From positions 65,871 to 129,870 of the forward strand of contig QANZ01022037.1 in NCBI GenBank assembly GCA_003254925.1: a DNA stretch of 64,000 bases, in the 5' to 3' direction. Position 1 is the stretch's first letter. The number at the start of each line of letters is the position of its first letter. Below the pieces are notes generated by a model. The model did no database searches. It was not told where the DNA came from and was given only the letters and a program-made list of their open reading frames with translations. A program made the translations under genes and the position numbers. Positions 11,857-22,865 of the stretch are shown here, one piece after another. Source of the DNA: Chamaecrista fasciculata. Its lineage: Eukaryota; Streptophyta; Magnoliopsida; Fabales; Fabaceae.

Positions 11857-13262
11857 TTTGCAAGAGCCGCAAGCAGGAAATGTACCTTTTTGGCTGGTCT
11901 TGTGAGTTTTGGGTTTTTGGGTTTTACGATTTTGCTTCTCTCTCTCTCTGGTTTCAGGGGTTTGATTTCTTTTTCATAAATATATTTTTACCACATATAG
12001 CCGCGAGAAAATGGCGGGAGGAGAAGCAGATGGCAAAATACATTAGGGAGAGAAAATATTGAGGAAACCTACTATTTGGTCCCTCAAAAATTAGAAATGT
12101 CAACTCGTTAGTCCCTGTAGTCTATTTCTGTTACTAACAATGATGACCTGGCCGTTAAATTCACATGTAACACGTCAAATGTCACATATTTAATTATTTG
12201 GGACCACTTAGGGTTTGAAATTTGGGAATGATTGAATAGTTTATGTCTTATGGAAGCTTTATGTGTGATATAAATATTTGGGTCTGACTCAATTTTAGGC
12301 TGATTTAATTGTGTTTATTGGTCCGGTTTAGTTAGTTTAGGTGATTAGAATGCCGAAGTGACATTTAACGGTGCTATGTAAGCATTTAACGTCTAATAGT
12401 TGACGATTATGATAAATCAAAGACTAAGTAGTTGACATTTTTAATTTTTGAGGGACTAAATAGTCTATTTCGAAAATGTAGGGACCAAATAGTTGAAACT
12501 GTGAAAAAAGAGGAATCAAATAGGAGGTTTCCTCGAAAATATTTTACAGACCCAACAAAAGATTTTATGACATGACTGTGACGAAGAGTTCTGTACAGTT
12601 CAATCAGAATTCTCCACGTGTTAGTAAACTTGGATGTGTTATGATGGCGTGAAACGATTGGTCTTTTAGATATTAGGGCGAGGGTGATTATGTCTTTTCC
12701 TTTGAAATTTGTTTGCCGCGAAAATGTTTGAATTCTTTTACAGTTCGTGTAAAGACAGCGCGCGGTGCTTCGGTTCGTGAAAAGTCTAACATTTAGGATA
12801 ACATTTTAAAATATTTAGGACCAAAACGAACATTAGACTATATATTTAGGACCAAAATGACCCTTTAACCATTTTTTTTTTCTTGAAAGAGAAAATGTTC
12901 ATTTCAGATTTCCTCTTTACCCTTTTCCAACTTCACATCTCTCACCAATTCTAAATGATCTACTCACATTTCCATTATCATATAAATAAACTCTCCTTTA
13001 AAATTGAATAATTTAACACAGTTACTAGACTTGACTTAAAAATTGATCAAAAATATTTTTTTTGTATAAAATATAAAAATCCCAACAACAAAAAAAAAGC
13101 CGCAACATTAAACTCGTCTCATAATTTTGACTTCTTAGTTGAATTTTTGGATATTCAACATATCACATATAGGGTATTTCATATAGATTATAGAGTATGC
13201 CAATCTCCAAGCCTTAACAATTATCAAGATTACTATGAAAAAACAAGAATACTATTAATTTA
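11857..13262. other. EXO1 upstream region / alpha-dioxygenase 3' flank
   Basis: Holds the EXO1 leader (pyrimidine/GA-rich, 11857-12000), a possible E2F-like GGCGGGAG at about 12013, the MULE-type insertion 12061-12534, a GC-rich patch with TTTGCCGCGAAAA (about 12712) and CAGCGCGCGG (about 12757), and a lone fold-back arm (about 12788-12870, 'TATTTAGGACCAAAATGACC'). 12900-13262 is AT-rich sequence downstream of the dioxygenase stop codon with no gene. Confidence 0.55.
12061..12534. mobile_element. Mutator-like fold-back element in the EXO1 promoter
   Basis: Ends GAGGAAACCTACTATTTGG and ..CAAATAGGAGGTTTCCTC are inverted. The interior contains GTTAAATTC, 'CATGTAACACGTCAAATG' and TTTAACG blocks on the two arms. 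A perfect 9-bp target-site duplication GAAAATATT flanks it (12052-12060 and 12535-12543). 474 bp, no open frame, so non-autonomous. It lies about 200 bp upstream of the EXO1 start codon. Confidence 0.85.
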
Positions 13263-16200
13263 CTAGGCTGGTCTCAAATAGAGAGGTATGTAGTTTGTAG
13301 GATTTGGCAATGAGTCCCAAACAGAGAATGCACTTGAACATCTCATCCATTTCTTTGTCATCTCTGGGAAATGCCTATCTATTACATCTTTCAGACTCTC
13401 TGTTGTGTCCACCCATTCAAGCCCTTTCTCTGTGTATGTCTTCTCATTGAAGTTTGTTGTGAAGAAACGATCAGCTTCTAGCCTTCTGTTCATCATCATA
13501 ATCATCATCATCGTCGAACAACATCATTAAGAGAATATTGGTCAAACTCCTATTTTGGTCCCTCATGTTTGTTCAAAGTTTTGTTTTGGTCCCTCACGTT
13601 TGCTCAAATTGCCGTTTTGGTCCCTCAAATTTTTTTCGTTCCGTTTTGGTTCCTCATGTTTGTTCAAAGTTCCTTTTTGGCCCCCTCAAGTTTCTAAAAA
13701 GTTCCACTGTTAGTTTCTGACTCTTTTCCATCCACTTTTTCCATTAAAAAAAGAACAAAAAAAAACTAACTTACATTCCCCAACAATTTTGCTCTTTTAC
13801 ATTAAGGTCCTTCCCTTTTGCCAAAAAGCAAAATTGTTGGGAGATGAAAGTTAGTTTTTTTTTTTCCTTTTTTTAACAGAAAAAGTGGATGGAAAAGAGT
13901 CAGGAACTAACAGTGGAACTTTTTAGAAACTTGAGGGACCAAAACGGAACTTTGAGCAAACATGAAGGATCAAAACGGAACGAAAAAAACTTGAGGGACC
14001 AAAACGGAACTTTGATCAAACTTGAGGGACCAAAATAGGACTTTGGCCGAGTCTATTTATAAGTACATATTGCACTACTACATTGATCCAACACACCTTG
14101 AAGCCATAAGTACGAATATGAAGAAAGCAGTCTCACTGATAGCAAACCCTTTGATCTTCTTCTCTGCATGTAGACCCACTATCAAGTCCAGCTTCTCAAC
14201 GTCTTCTCCATACACCTCTCTCAGAGCTTCAATGGCTTCCTCATCTTCTGTTAAATCTTCCCACTTGCTAATTGGGATCATTAGTAAGTTTCTTCTGAAC
14301 TCATTATAGCGTGCAACTCCTCTTTCTCTATCTCTATACACTAGTGAAGTGAAACAAAAATTCATCACCCATAAAATCAAGGCTAAAGTGCACTTCTGAT
14401 CCCATAACTTTGGCAAAGGTCTCAATTTGGTCCCATAACTTTTTTTGTTGCAATTTTGGTCCCATAACTTCTGAAAACGTCCCACCGTTGGTCCCAAGCT
14501 GATTTCCATCCATTTTCTGCCGTTAAAGATGATCTGACATACTGAGTTGAATGATGACGTAACAAATATGAGTGAAGTTGATTTAACAGCAGATAATGGA
14601 TGGAAATTAGCTTAGGACAAACGGTGAGACGTTTTCAAAAGTTATGGGACCAAAAGTGCACTTTAGTCTAGAATCAGTATTGTATATGGTATTGGACACT
14701 ATAAGTATTGTTCTATGAGTTAACTATCAAGTTAGTCCTTAGATTACATAGGCGTTGTCATTTTAGTCCTTAATTTTATGACAACACATACAATCTAGGG
14801 ACTAAAATGTTAGCTTACTCAATGCTCTATTTTGTACCTTCCATGGCAGCCATGTCAACAGGATCAGGTCTGTCTTCTCCATTAACATCATGGGCAATGA
14901 GGTTTCTCATCCATGTGGGATAGTTCCATAAATCAACTGCTCCACATGATTGATGACCCATGGAAACCAGCATTTGCTCCATTCCTATTTTTGATAGCCT
15001 TCTTTCTCCTTCTTTTCCCAACAATTCCCACATAGGCACCCTGAGAAACAAAAACATGATATGATATCAAATATAATTTATAAAGGTTTATTTCAGGAAG
15101 CACAAGAATAGATTTTTGTACTTTTCAAGAATAGGAGGGCACTTTTCTTCGGTTGTCGTCGGTTTGATGTTTCGAAGGATGATTTCATCTGGTAGAAGTG
15201 AATGCATTCTGTAAACACTCACAAACTCTTCAGTGAGTGAGTATGGAACTCCATGATCTATTGGCTTCCAATTTCCAACTAAACCACTTAGTATTGGCCC
15301 CAAAATATGACCAAATAAGTCCTTAAATTTCTTCCCCAAAAATCCATACCTGCCAAACACCAAGTCCCAAAGGTCAGAATTCAGAAACATGAAGAAAAAG
15401 GAATATGCAGATCCTTTGACGTTCAGTAGTGCTTATGAAATTCCACTTTCTACCGCTAGAAATCACATTTTCTGGTATTAAAAAATTCAACTTTGCCAAA
15501 TTTCATGACTTACTCACATTAGAAGATCTGTTTCTTGAGAAAAAAGAATTAGTATAGCTTCAAAGCAAAGAGTAATGTTTTGCTAATCATGTTCTTCACT
15601 GTCTTACCAATTGATCCTCATTGCTGCAAGAAGAGTATCAGTTCTTAGGAGTTCTACAGTCCAATCAATTGTATGAATTTTGGCAATTACTGCTGAGGTC
15701 ACCAATCTTGCAAGCCTATAGAGTTGTTCATCATCAAAATCAGGATAATGTACCTATAAGAAATGAACAATAATGCAGTGCATTATTATTTGCGATGCAG
15801 AATTGCCACGTATTGTTCTTTCTGGACTTTGCACATTTTTTTCAAATGCCAGCACATTTAAAAAGAGTAAACATCCAACTTGCTCCTTGAAAAGAAAAAT
15901 ACACGAGTCTACAACTCAATTCTTGAAAGTCTAGTTTACACCATTAGTCCTTAAAAGTCATGAAGACAATACAATTTAATCCATTAAATTTATTTTTCAA
16001 GGACTAACTTGTAATATATTAGTTTTATGACTTTCGGATCTTGAGTTGTTAACTCGTATATCATTCATAGACTAATTTATATGTTTACTCTTTAAAAAAC
16101 GCTTAGGCTTTTTGTGTTAGCAGAGTCAGAAACGTTAGTGCAGAAAATGGAGACAAGATATGCAAAAAAAAAAAATAATGGAAGAAAAGCTTACTTTTAG

Positions 16201-19200
16201 CTTGTCACACACAGCATTGTGCTCTTTTACAAATAAGGCTTGTAGAAGGGTAAAACCAGCCCAACAATTTCTGACGTCGCCTGAAATAGGAATTCCATTT
16301 TCGTCCTGCTCGAGAAGTCCATTTTCTGCAATCTTGAGCTTGCCATCTCTGAATGTCCTCACTCTTGTCATGCCCTTCTGGTTATTCCCATATATGACAC
16401 TTCCATCCCTAAGCCAAGCTCTTCCACTTGGTTCATGAGGGTGTCTTATGCCAAGATTTTAAAGATCTTATAGAATTACACTGAACTAAAACCTAAGATG
16501 ATAAAAAGATCAGTGTATAATTGTATATGTAGGTGCTACTTACCACCAAGGAGTCCTTGTGTTAAGAAAACCAGTGTTCATATATGAGGAGCCTGTTTTG
16601 AATTTCTTGGTCTTGAAGCACTTGAAAGACTTTAATGGACATCCACTTGAACACTCATTGGGAGCACCAAGTTCTACCTGTTCCCATTACTACATAAGAT
16701 ATGTATATATATATACACTACACAGTGGCAAGATTCTGAGAAAAGTGAAATGGTGATGCAGATTTGGGAAAGCTGATGACAGCAGAATTCACCTCAGACA
16801 AAAAAGTGAACTATGGTTTGGAAATTTGGTTGGTAAGGTTAGAACTTAGAAGATAAAGCTAGTTTGATTTGGTTATCATGTGTATGTAATTATGTATATA
16901 TATAGGTTAAAATATCATTTTGGTCCTTCATTTTTTTGTTAAGTTTTGGTCCTCAAACTTTCTCATCTGTTTCACTCTTAGTCCAAAACAGATTCTGTCT
17001 AGTTTCTGTCGCATCTCTTATCTATATAATTGAAATTCACGATTTCTCCTTCATTTTTGTCCTTTTAAGTGAGTTGACAGGAAGAGAAAGGCAAATATTC
17101 TTTTTTAACCATAAGTTGGAGATAAATTTGTAATTATTTTTTCTTTCTAAGAAGGAATTTTTTTTTTGTCTCTCTACCGGTTCACTTATTAAATGACATG
17201 TGAGAGAAATCATCCAAGCTACCATCATAGGGTGAGGAAATCATATTTTGAACTAATGGTAAAACAAATGAGAAAGTTTAAAGATCAAAATGTAACAAAA
17301 AAATTGAGGACCAAAATGAAATTTATCTTATAATTCAAAGACCAAAATGAGATTTTGGTCGCATGTATTAGATGGACTATTTTGGTATGGTAATATCAAG
17401 GTTACTTACTTGTTCAGTGTCCTCTAAGTGATCCATCCAATCATGAATCATGAACTGTAGCCATGAACAGGCTATCATGTTGAATTGCTTCCCAGCATCT
17501 TTGAACTTCTTCCTTGCCAACAGCATTGATGCTACCACCGTAGGGTGAGGATCTAGCAACTGCAGACATTCATGATGACATTTTGCGTCAAAATACTAAA
17601 ATTTGCAGTGAACTTATAATAATTTAGTTTTGGAATCCTATTTTGACTTGTGGTTTTGTTAGGGATTAAAATGTGTATTTCTTTCTTTCAGGAACCGAAT
17701 TGTTAATTCGGTAATCTTTCAGGATCAATAGTAAATTTATTCTAAATTTTGATTCCAAAGATTCATTATAGTTCAATACTTCAATTAGTCAATATATACT
17801 AGATAGATATTATATGTAAAATTTGAAAAATAAAACTCCTTAAAAAATTATAATTTTTTTACAATGTAAACTAGATTTATACAAAGTTATTTATTTTTTT
17901 TATTATAAAATATTATTTTAAATAAGAATATATATACACTATTTTTTATGCGAATCCGCTCAGTAAACCTATTCCTCCCAACATGTAGAAATTAATGACA
18001 TAAATTTTGTTTCTGTCATTGAAATCATTTTTATATACATATTACATAGTCTGGTTTAAATTTAGCACATCATATTGAAAGAATTTAACTACTTACCAAT
18101 TATACTCGACTTTGTTGATAGCCGAAAAATTAAAGATATAACATCTTAAAATTAGTGAACTTAATAGCAAAAAGCTATAGAATACTACTAAATAGTTTTC
18201 TTCTTTTTCATATGTAGCATCACTTGTTTCTCAAGCTTGAAGGGTTTGATTTAATGACTACTCGCAACAAGAGTACATCATGCAAAAAGATCATGGCAAA
18301 GGATGCAATTACTTTATTAGTCCGTAACCTCGACCGTGCCCTAACCCTAGTCCATAAGTTCAAGAAACGCGGCGGCGGCGGCAACGTTTCCCGGCAAGTC
18401 TTCTCCATAACCGGCTACTGTGGAATCAATCTTTAAGGGTTTTGATTTGCGGGTCTGAAGAAATTTGGGGGTTTTGATTTGTTTGTAGTGTACTTGAATG
18501 AAATTTGTGGGCTAATTTGTGGGGCTTGAATTTGAAAAAATTTGGGGGTTTTGATTTGTTTGCAGTGTATTTGAATGAAAATTTCATCTTCCGGTAGTTG
18601 AATATGGGGATTTTTTGATAAATCATAGATACTCATTTGTCTTTTGAGGTTCTAAGGACTATTTTGATAAAGATCATAAACTTTTGGGATTAAAGTGTAA
18701 TTAAATTAGGACTTATTCAAAAGAAATCTTATGAAAAGGAAAGGGAAAGGACTTAAACGCATAAGAGAAGACTTGTTGAGAGGTTTTTGACATTTTAACG
18801 TGGTCACAATCAGATTTGCCGTTAAATCTTAACGGAAATAAAGCACAGGGGGCCAATTCGCTAACGGAGCAAACCACGGGGCACCAAACTGCAAAATTTT
18901 TTCTTTCAGGGTACCAAAGTGGAACCGCCCCTAATTACAGGATACCAAACTGCAATTTACCCTTGATTTAATGAATACTCGCAACAACAGTACATCATGC
19001 AAAAAGTATACAACACCACAAACCATAAAGAAAAAGTTCATTATTGTGGTGTTGAGTTCTGTGACGGCACAACACTTTGTGCAGTTAAAAAAAATGGCAG
19101 AAAATAGAACAAGAAAGCTTACCCCGTAATCCGAAGTCGCCGGTGGCATATTCCGGCCAAAGAAAGTCCCGTGACTTCCGACCAAGTCATCGTCAGGGTG

Positions 19201-19554
19201 GTTGCATGTGCCGTCGGACGTCCGATATGCATAGTGGTTGGTGTCATACTTGTGACCATTTAATCCACCAATGTGAAAGAGATTATAACGTTGATGCAAG
19301 TGCCTCCTAATTCCCAAGTATGCTAGTCCTAGCAGCACCGGAAGCCTATGCCATAATTCAAGCTTATCAACCAAATGAATTGCCTGTAAATACAAAACAA
19401 TGTTCAACTAGTTAGCTTGTGATTCACATTAACGAGTGAGGTAGGAAATTATAGTGCTCACTAAGAAGAGTATGGTGTCGAAGAAGGTCAATTTGGTGAC
19501 AATATGGTGAAGTTGAGGATGGGTGAAGGATGAAGAGAAAAGGGAAAACGCCAT
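13263..19554 (-). CDS. Alpha-dioxygenase (fatty-acid alpha-oxidation haem enzyme), DOX2-like
   Basis: Haem dioxygenase of the peroxidase-cyclooxygenase superfamily; it adds O2 to the alpha carbon of fatty acids to give 2-hydroperoxides, a first step of alpha-oxidation linked to defence and stress. Exons: 19554-19462, 19383-19123, 17559-17410, 16677-16544, 16408-16195, 15753-15608, 15349-15122, 15040-14838, 14340-14097, 13485-13263; 631 aa, the normal length. Distal haem His157 sits in QFMIHDWMDHLED, catalytic Tyr379 and proximal His382 in SVYRMHSLLP (the rice enzyme's numbering fits exactly). Also recognisable: LHQRYNLFHIG, GFTLLQALFVKEHNAVCD, MGHQSCGAVDLWNYP, EKKIKGFAISETAFF, RRLEADRFFTT. 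N-terminal residues resemble DOX2 more than DOX1 of Arabidopsis. The gene spans 6.3 kb because most introns hold repeats. Confidence 0.93.
13540..14048. mobile_element. Long-hairpin fold-back element in the last dioxygenase intron
   Basis: About 509 bp made almost entirely of two inverted arms (about 13540-13750 and 13855-14048) around a short loop. Ends GGTCAAACTCCTATTTTGG and ..CCAAAATAGGACTTTGGCC. Flanking 9-mers GAGAATATT (13531-13539) and GAGTCTATT (14049-14057) match at 7 of 9, a worn Mutator-type duplication. The inner block with 'TTTTCCATCCACTTTTT' is shared with the 1.2-kb element at 27630, so this looks like a deletion derivative of that family. When transcribed with the gene it would form a long hairpin. 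Confidence 0.8.
14381..14668. mobile_element. Short fold-back element in dioxygenase intron 8
   Basis: 288 bp, starts GGCTAAAGTGCACTTCTG and ends ..CAAAAGTGCACTTTAGTC. Flanks TAAAATCAA and TAGAATCAG match at 7 of 9. The interior has the CCACCGTTGGTCCC / TCCATCCATT / GCCGTTAA block common to this family. A second small repeat piece follows at about 14722-14820. Confidence 0.75.
15866..16095. repeat. Diverged repeat in dioxygenase intron 5
   Basis: Contains 'CTCAATTCTTGAAAGTCTAG' and 'TTAGTCCTTAAAAGTCATG', with a complementary half ending in TATGTTTACTC. The same family occurs at about 61742-61985 inside the third MATE gene. No coding capacity. Confidence 0.6.
16905..17360. repeat. Fold-back element in dioxygenase intron 3
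   Basis: Starts GGTTAAAATATCATTTTGG and ends ..CAAAATGAGATTTTGGTC. The interior includes 'AAACAGATTCTGTCTAGTT' paired with a 'TTTTGAACTAATGG' arm. Related to copies near 55445-55835 and 56440-56915. The flanking 9-mers agree at only 6 of 9. Confidence 0.65.
18246..19006. repeat. Direct-repeat-bounded block in dioxygenase intron 2
   Basis: A 44-bp sequence containing ACTCGCAACAA and GTACATCATGCAAAAAG occurs at about 18246-18290 and again at about 18963-19006 with two mismatches. Between them lie a GC-rich patch (GCGGCGGCGGCGGCAACG, about 18369-18386), a two-unit tandem repeat of about 71 bp (TTTGGGGGTTTTGATTTG at about 18466 and 18540), and half of a fold-back arm near 18840-18960. The arrangement suggests a segmental insertion or unequal duplication inside the intron. 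Confidence 0.6.
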
Positions 19555-20514
19555 GATTGCTGGGTTTAATGATTTTGTTAGGATATTGTAATTTTCATTG
19601 ATTTTTGGTGAGGAATAATTGTAGTGCTTTTATAATACTTCACCACGAATGGGGGTTAGATATTTTTGCACGATCAACTTTTTGCGTCTTATCTCCTTTG
19701 TGGGAGTTTGTGGCCTGCGTTTTACTTAAACTGCTTAGCACATGCATGCCTCCAAAATACTTGCAAATGTTGATGTGTATGGTTGAGCCAATAGTTCTTA
19801 ACCAGATAAACAAAAAATGGAAGCCCTCCAATAGCAATTTCTTGATCAATTATTGACATAAAATGCACTAGAACTTTCACCTCGTTGTTTTGCTATTTCA
19901 CTGTTGAATTTGACACATGTACTGTATAAGAGAAGTTGAGTGTAAATTACTTTAAAAGACGTATAATTAATTAACTTTTAAAGTGTTTCCCAAAAAATTT
20001 ATGCTAGTTACATAAGAACTTTCATAAAAACAGTCAACCCAACCCTATGGAAGAATTGGCTCTTATGTTTTCACTTTTCAGAGAGTGAATCATCACAAAT
20101 AAAACAGCTAAGAACGTCAATTCTTGTGGAATGCTATATAATGAATAAAAAATTGTTGAACATTCTTATAAAACCATGAAGACTCAAGAATAATGACACC
20201 AAAAAGAACGTCATGGCTTCGAAAATTCAAGTATGGTCATGGCTCAGTATTACACAGCATTACACAGCCTAATCCTTGGAAGAAATTTGTGAACCGATAG
20301 ATACTAAATGTTGGAATAACAATACATTTAAATAAAAATAAAGAGCCTCAAAGCCGTTCATTATCTTTCAACATAAAAATTGAACCAAAAAAAAGAAGGA
20401 TTCAGCAATCATCAACCTAGGAAAACTTTTTTAACGATTCTACTGTAAACAGAAACTAGTTGTATCTCAAAAATCAAATAAGAGATTGATTGGCTGGCAT
20501 CAGAGAAGTTTTTA
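19555..20514. promoter_or_regulatory. Upstream region of the dioxygenase gene
   Basis: On the minus strand a TATAAAA (about 19628-19633) lies some 75 bp before the dioxygenase start codon. W-box cores (TTGAC on either strand) occur at 19853, 19910, 20033 and 20116, a modest excess that would fit WRKY-controlled induction known for plant alpha-dioxygenases. The right part is the RACK1 3' flank. No gene or clear repeat is visible. Confidence 0.4.
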
Positions 20515-22312
20515 CTAATAACGGCCAATCCCCCACACTCTGATCACACCGTCAGTGTAGCCACTGAACAATGTGCTTCCATCGGCACTCCAGTTCAGAC
20601 TGGTACAGTAGATAACCTGCAAGACATTAATCAAAGAACCATTAATAATAAAACATGGATTTATAATAAACAAGAACTCAAAAAACCACACTCTAGAAAA
20701 TGTAGGGAAAGCAGTACTAAATTAGATAATACAGAGCAACATTCACAGGTGATGTTAAAAAACACCTTAACACTCTACACTACTGCAGAACATAGTAAAA
20801 CACCACAACATGCTACCAAATCTCCAAAGTCAACATCAACTATCAATGTCTTTTTTTTCTTGTATAGTATTTGACCAAGTGACATGTGACTTTCTAAGAG
20901 AATAAAAAGGGTACGTCCGAGCATAGACGTATAATATCAGTTTAGATAATTAGAAAGAATAATGGGGCTTCCAGTGCATTGGATCTGAACAGAGAAAATA
21001 TAGTCTTTAGGTGACCAAGTGCAATATGACCTTCTAACAGATGGACGTCGGATCGAAAGATCATATGCCATAAACAAATATACACTAACAAATTATTTCC
21101 TGAATAGGGTCATAATAACAATGTTCACGAGGACATTGATCCGATTGAATGTAATGAATCAAGTTAGTAAAAATAATGAGCAGAATGATTACACACGCCA
21201 TAACAATGCATTGCAATAAGAACAAAACAAACTACTCAATTCTTGCGAATAGCAAATGTCCAAGTGGGAAGAGCAGTAACCATCAAATGGCAGCAAAGCA
21301 GAACACCAAAGTAGGATGATGGTTATAGAAATAGTAAATTCCCAATCAACAATAACCCATTTAGCTTTGAATATCAGAATTCCCATTCGGCAACGACTAA
21401 AAAACTAAACAAACAAAATAGAAAAGTTACCTTCTTCTTGGTATTGTTGCCACCGGTGGCCCCATCAGCCTTTTCCGCCTCAGTCTTCAGGTCAACCTTC
21501 AAATCCTCAACAATACTCTTACTCTCAAGATCCCAGATCTTGATGCTCTGTTCTGTGGCCGCACATAGCCAATACCTGTTAGGACTAAAACACAAAGCAT
21601 GGATGATAGCACCAGCATCGAGCGAATACAATCTCTTTCCCTCAGCCAAATCCCAAAGCAAAATCACGCCATCTTTCCCACCACTCGCACACAAAGACCC
21701 ATCAGGAGAAACAGCCACAGTGTTCACATAACCAGCGTGACCAGCAAGCGTGTTCCTCAGCTTACAGTTCGTCAAGTTCCAAACCTTAACGGTTCGGTCC
21801 CACGACGCCGAAACAATGGTGGGCTGAAGAGTATTCGGACTAAAACGAACACAGCTAACCCAATCAGAATGCGCATCGCTATCTTGAATTGTATACTTGC
21901 ACTCACCGAGTGTGTTCCAGAGCTTAATCGTGCGGTCACGCGAAGCCGAGACGATCTGACGGTTGTCGATCGAGAATGCGACGGAGAGGACGTCTTTGGT
22001 GTGGCCGACGAAGCGGCGAGCGGAGACGCCGGCGGCGAGGTCCCAAAGGCGGAGCTCGCCGTCCCAGGAGCCGGAAAGGGCGAATTGGCCGTCGGAGGAA
22101 AGAACGACGTCTTGGACGAAATGGGAGTGACCCAATAGACGGCGGCGAGGAGTGCCGTAGGTTTTGTCCTCTTTGGTGAGATTCCAGACGACGATGGATT
22201 TGTCGCGGGAAGAGCTGACGATCATGTCGGAGTTGTCGATAGGAGTGGCAATGGCGGTAACGACGTCGGCATGAGCACGCATGGTACCGCGAAGAACAAG
22301 CCCTTCAGCCAT
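20515..22312 (-). CDS. RACK1: RACK1, ribosome-associated WD40 scaffold protein
   Basis: Seven-bladed WD40 propeller bound to the 40S subunit head; scaffold for kinase signalling and translation control, in plants also hormone and immune responses. Exon 1 is 22312-21431 (294 codons), exon 2 is 20616-20515; 327 aa, the same length as Arabidopsis RACK1A. The start [14 protein letters not shown] is canonical. WD repeats are obvious: [73 protein letters not shown], and in exon 2 [16 protein letters not shown]. The single intron (814 bp) at [16 protein letters not shown] is in the position expected for the plant genes. Exon 1 is strikingly GC-rich compared with the rest of the window, as for a highly expressed housekeeping gene. 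Confidence 0.97.
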
Positions 22313-22360
22313 TTTGCGTAGAGAGAGATTCTTCTCAGTTCTCACTTACACTCACTCCCT

Positions 22361-22457
22361 GCGTTTTCTAGGGTTGATGTCAGTGAGAGGCTAGAGGAAG
22401 ATGAAAGAAAGCCTCGAAATAAGAAATTTATAGTGGGGTAAGGAATTAGGGTTTTGG
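22361..22457 (-). promoter_or_regulatory. RACK1 core promoter with TATA box and telo-boxes
   Basis: Reading the minus strand, TATAAA lies at 22427-22432, about 115 bp before the start codon. AACCCTA motifs sit on both sides of it (AACCCTAATTCC at about 22442-22455 and AACCCTAG at about 22369-22376). Site-II-like TGGGCC occurs further upstream at 22577-22582 and 22710-22715. Telo-box plus site II is the usual promoter signature of plant ribosomal-protein genes, which fits RACK1's role. Confidence 0.55.
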
Positions 22458-22865
22458 AGATAATCGATTTCGGCCTTCGACCACGAGTAAAGTACTTTTT
22501 TTTGTCTAAAGTATTTAGCGTAAATAAAACCTCCCTATTGCCTAATCACGTTCGGACTCTATGTGATTCTCTTGATGGCCCATTTGGAGAATTGGGTTCA
22601 TTGAGCAAAACGTCCTCTTCAGTTTTTGCTTTTTTGGATCATAAGAACGTCAAAATAATAGCATGTTAATTTGGCAGGTCCTCTTAGCCTGTGTTTTTTT
22701 TTGTGTTTTTGGGCCGTGAGGCCTCTTTGAATTACCAAAAAGAAAAAATTTCTGAATTCAGCCACGGCAATTACATAATATCTTATGTGACCAAATTAAA
22801 AAATAATAAATTTTGACGAAAATTTTAAAAATTACATATTTATTCATAATATATCTCACGTGTTA

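Noticed and set aside
18224..18436. Open frames with a poly-glycine (GCGGCGGCGG) stretch in dioxygenase intron 2
   Set aside because: The stretch lies inside an intron between good dioxygenase exons and is part of a repeated block; no start context or domain.
21599..22179. Plus-strand open frames of up to 179 codons opposite RACK1
   Set aside because: Arginine-rich shadow of the GC-rich RACK1 coding exon on the other strand.
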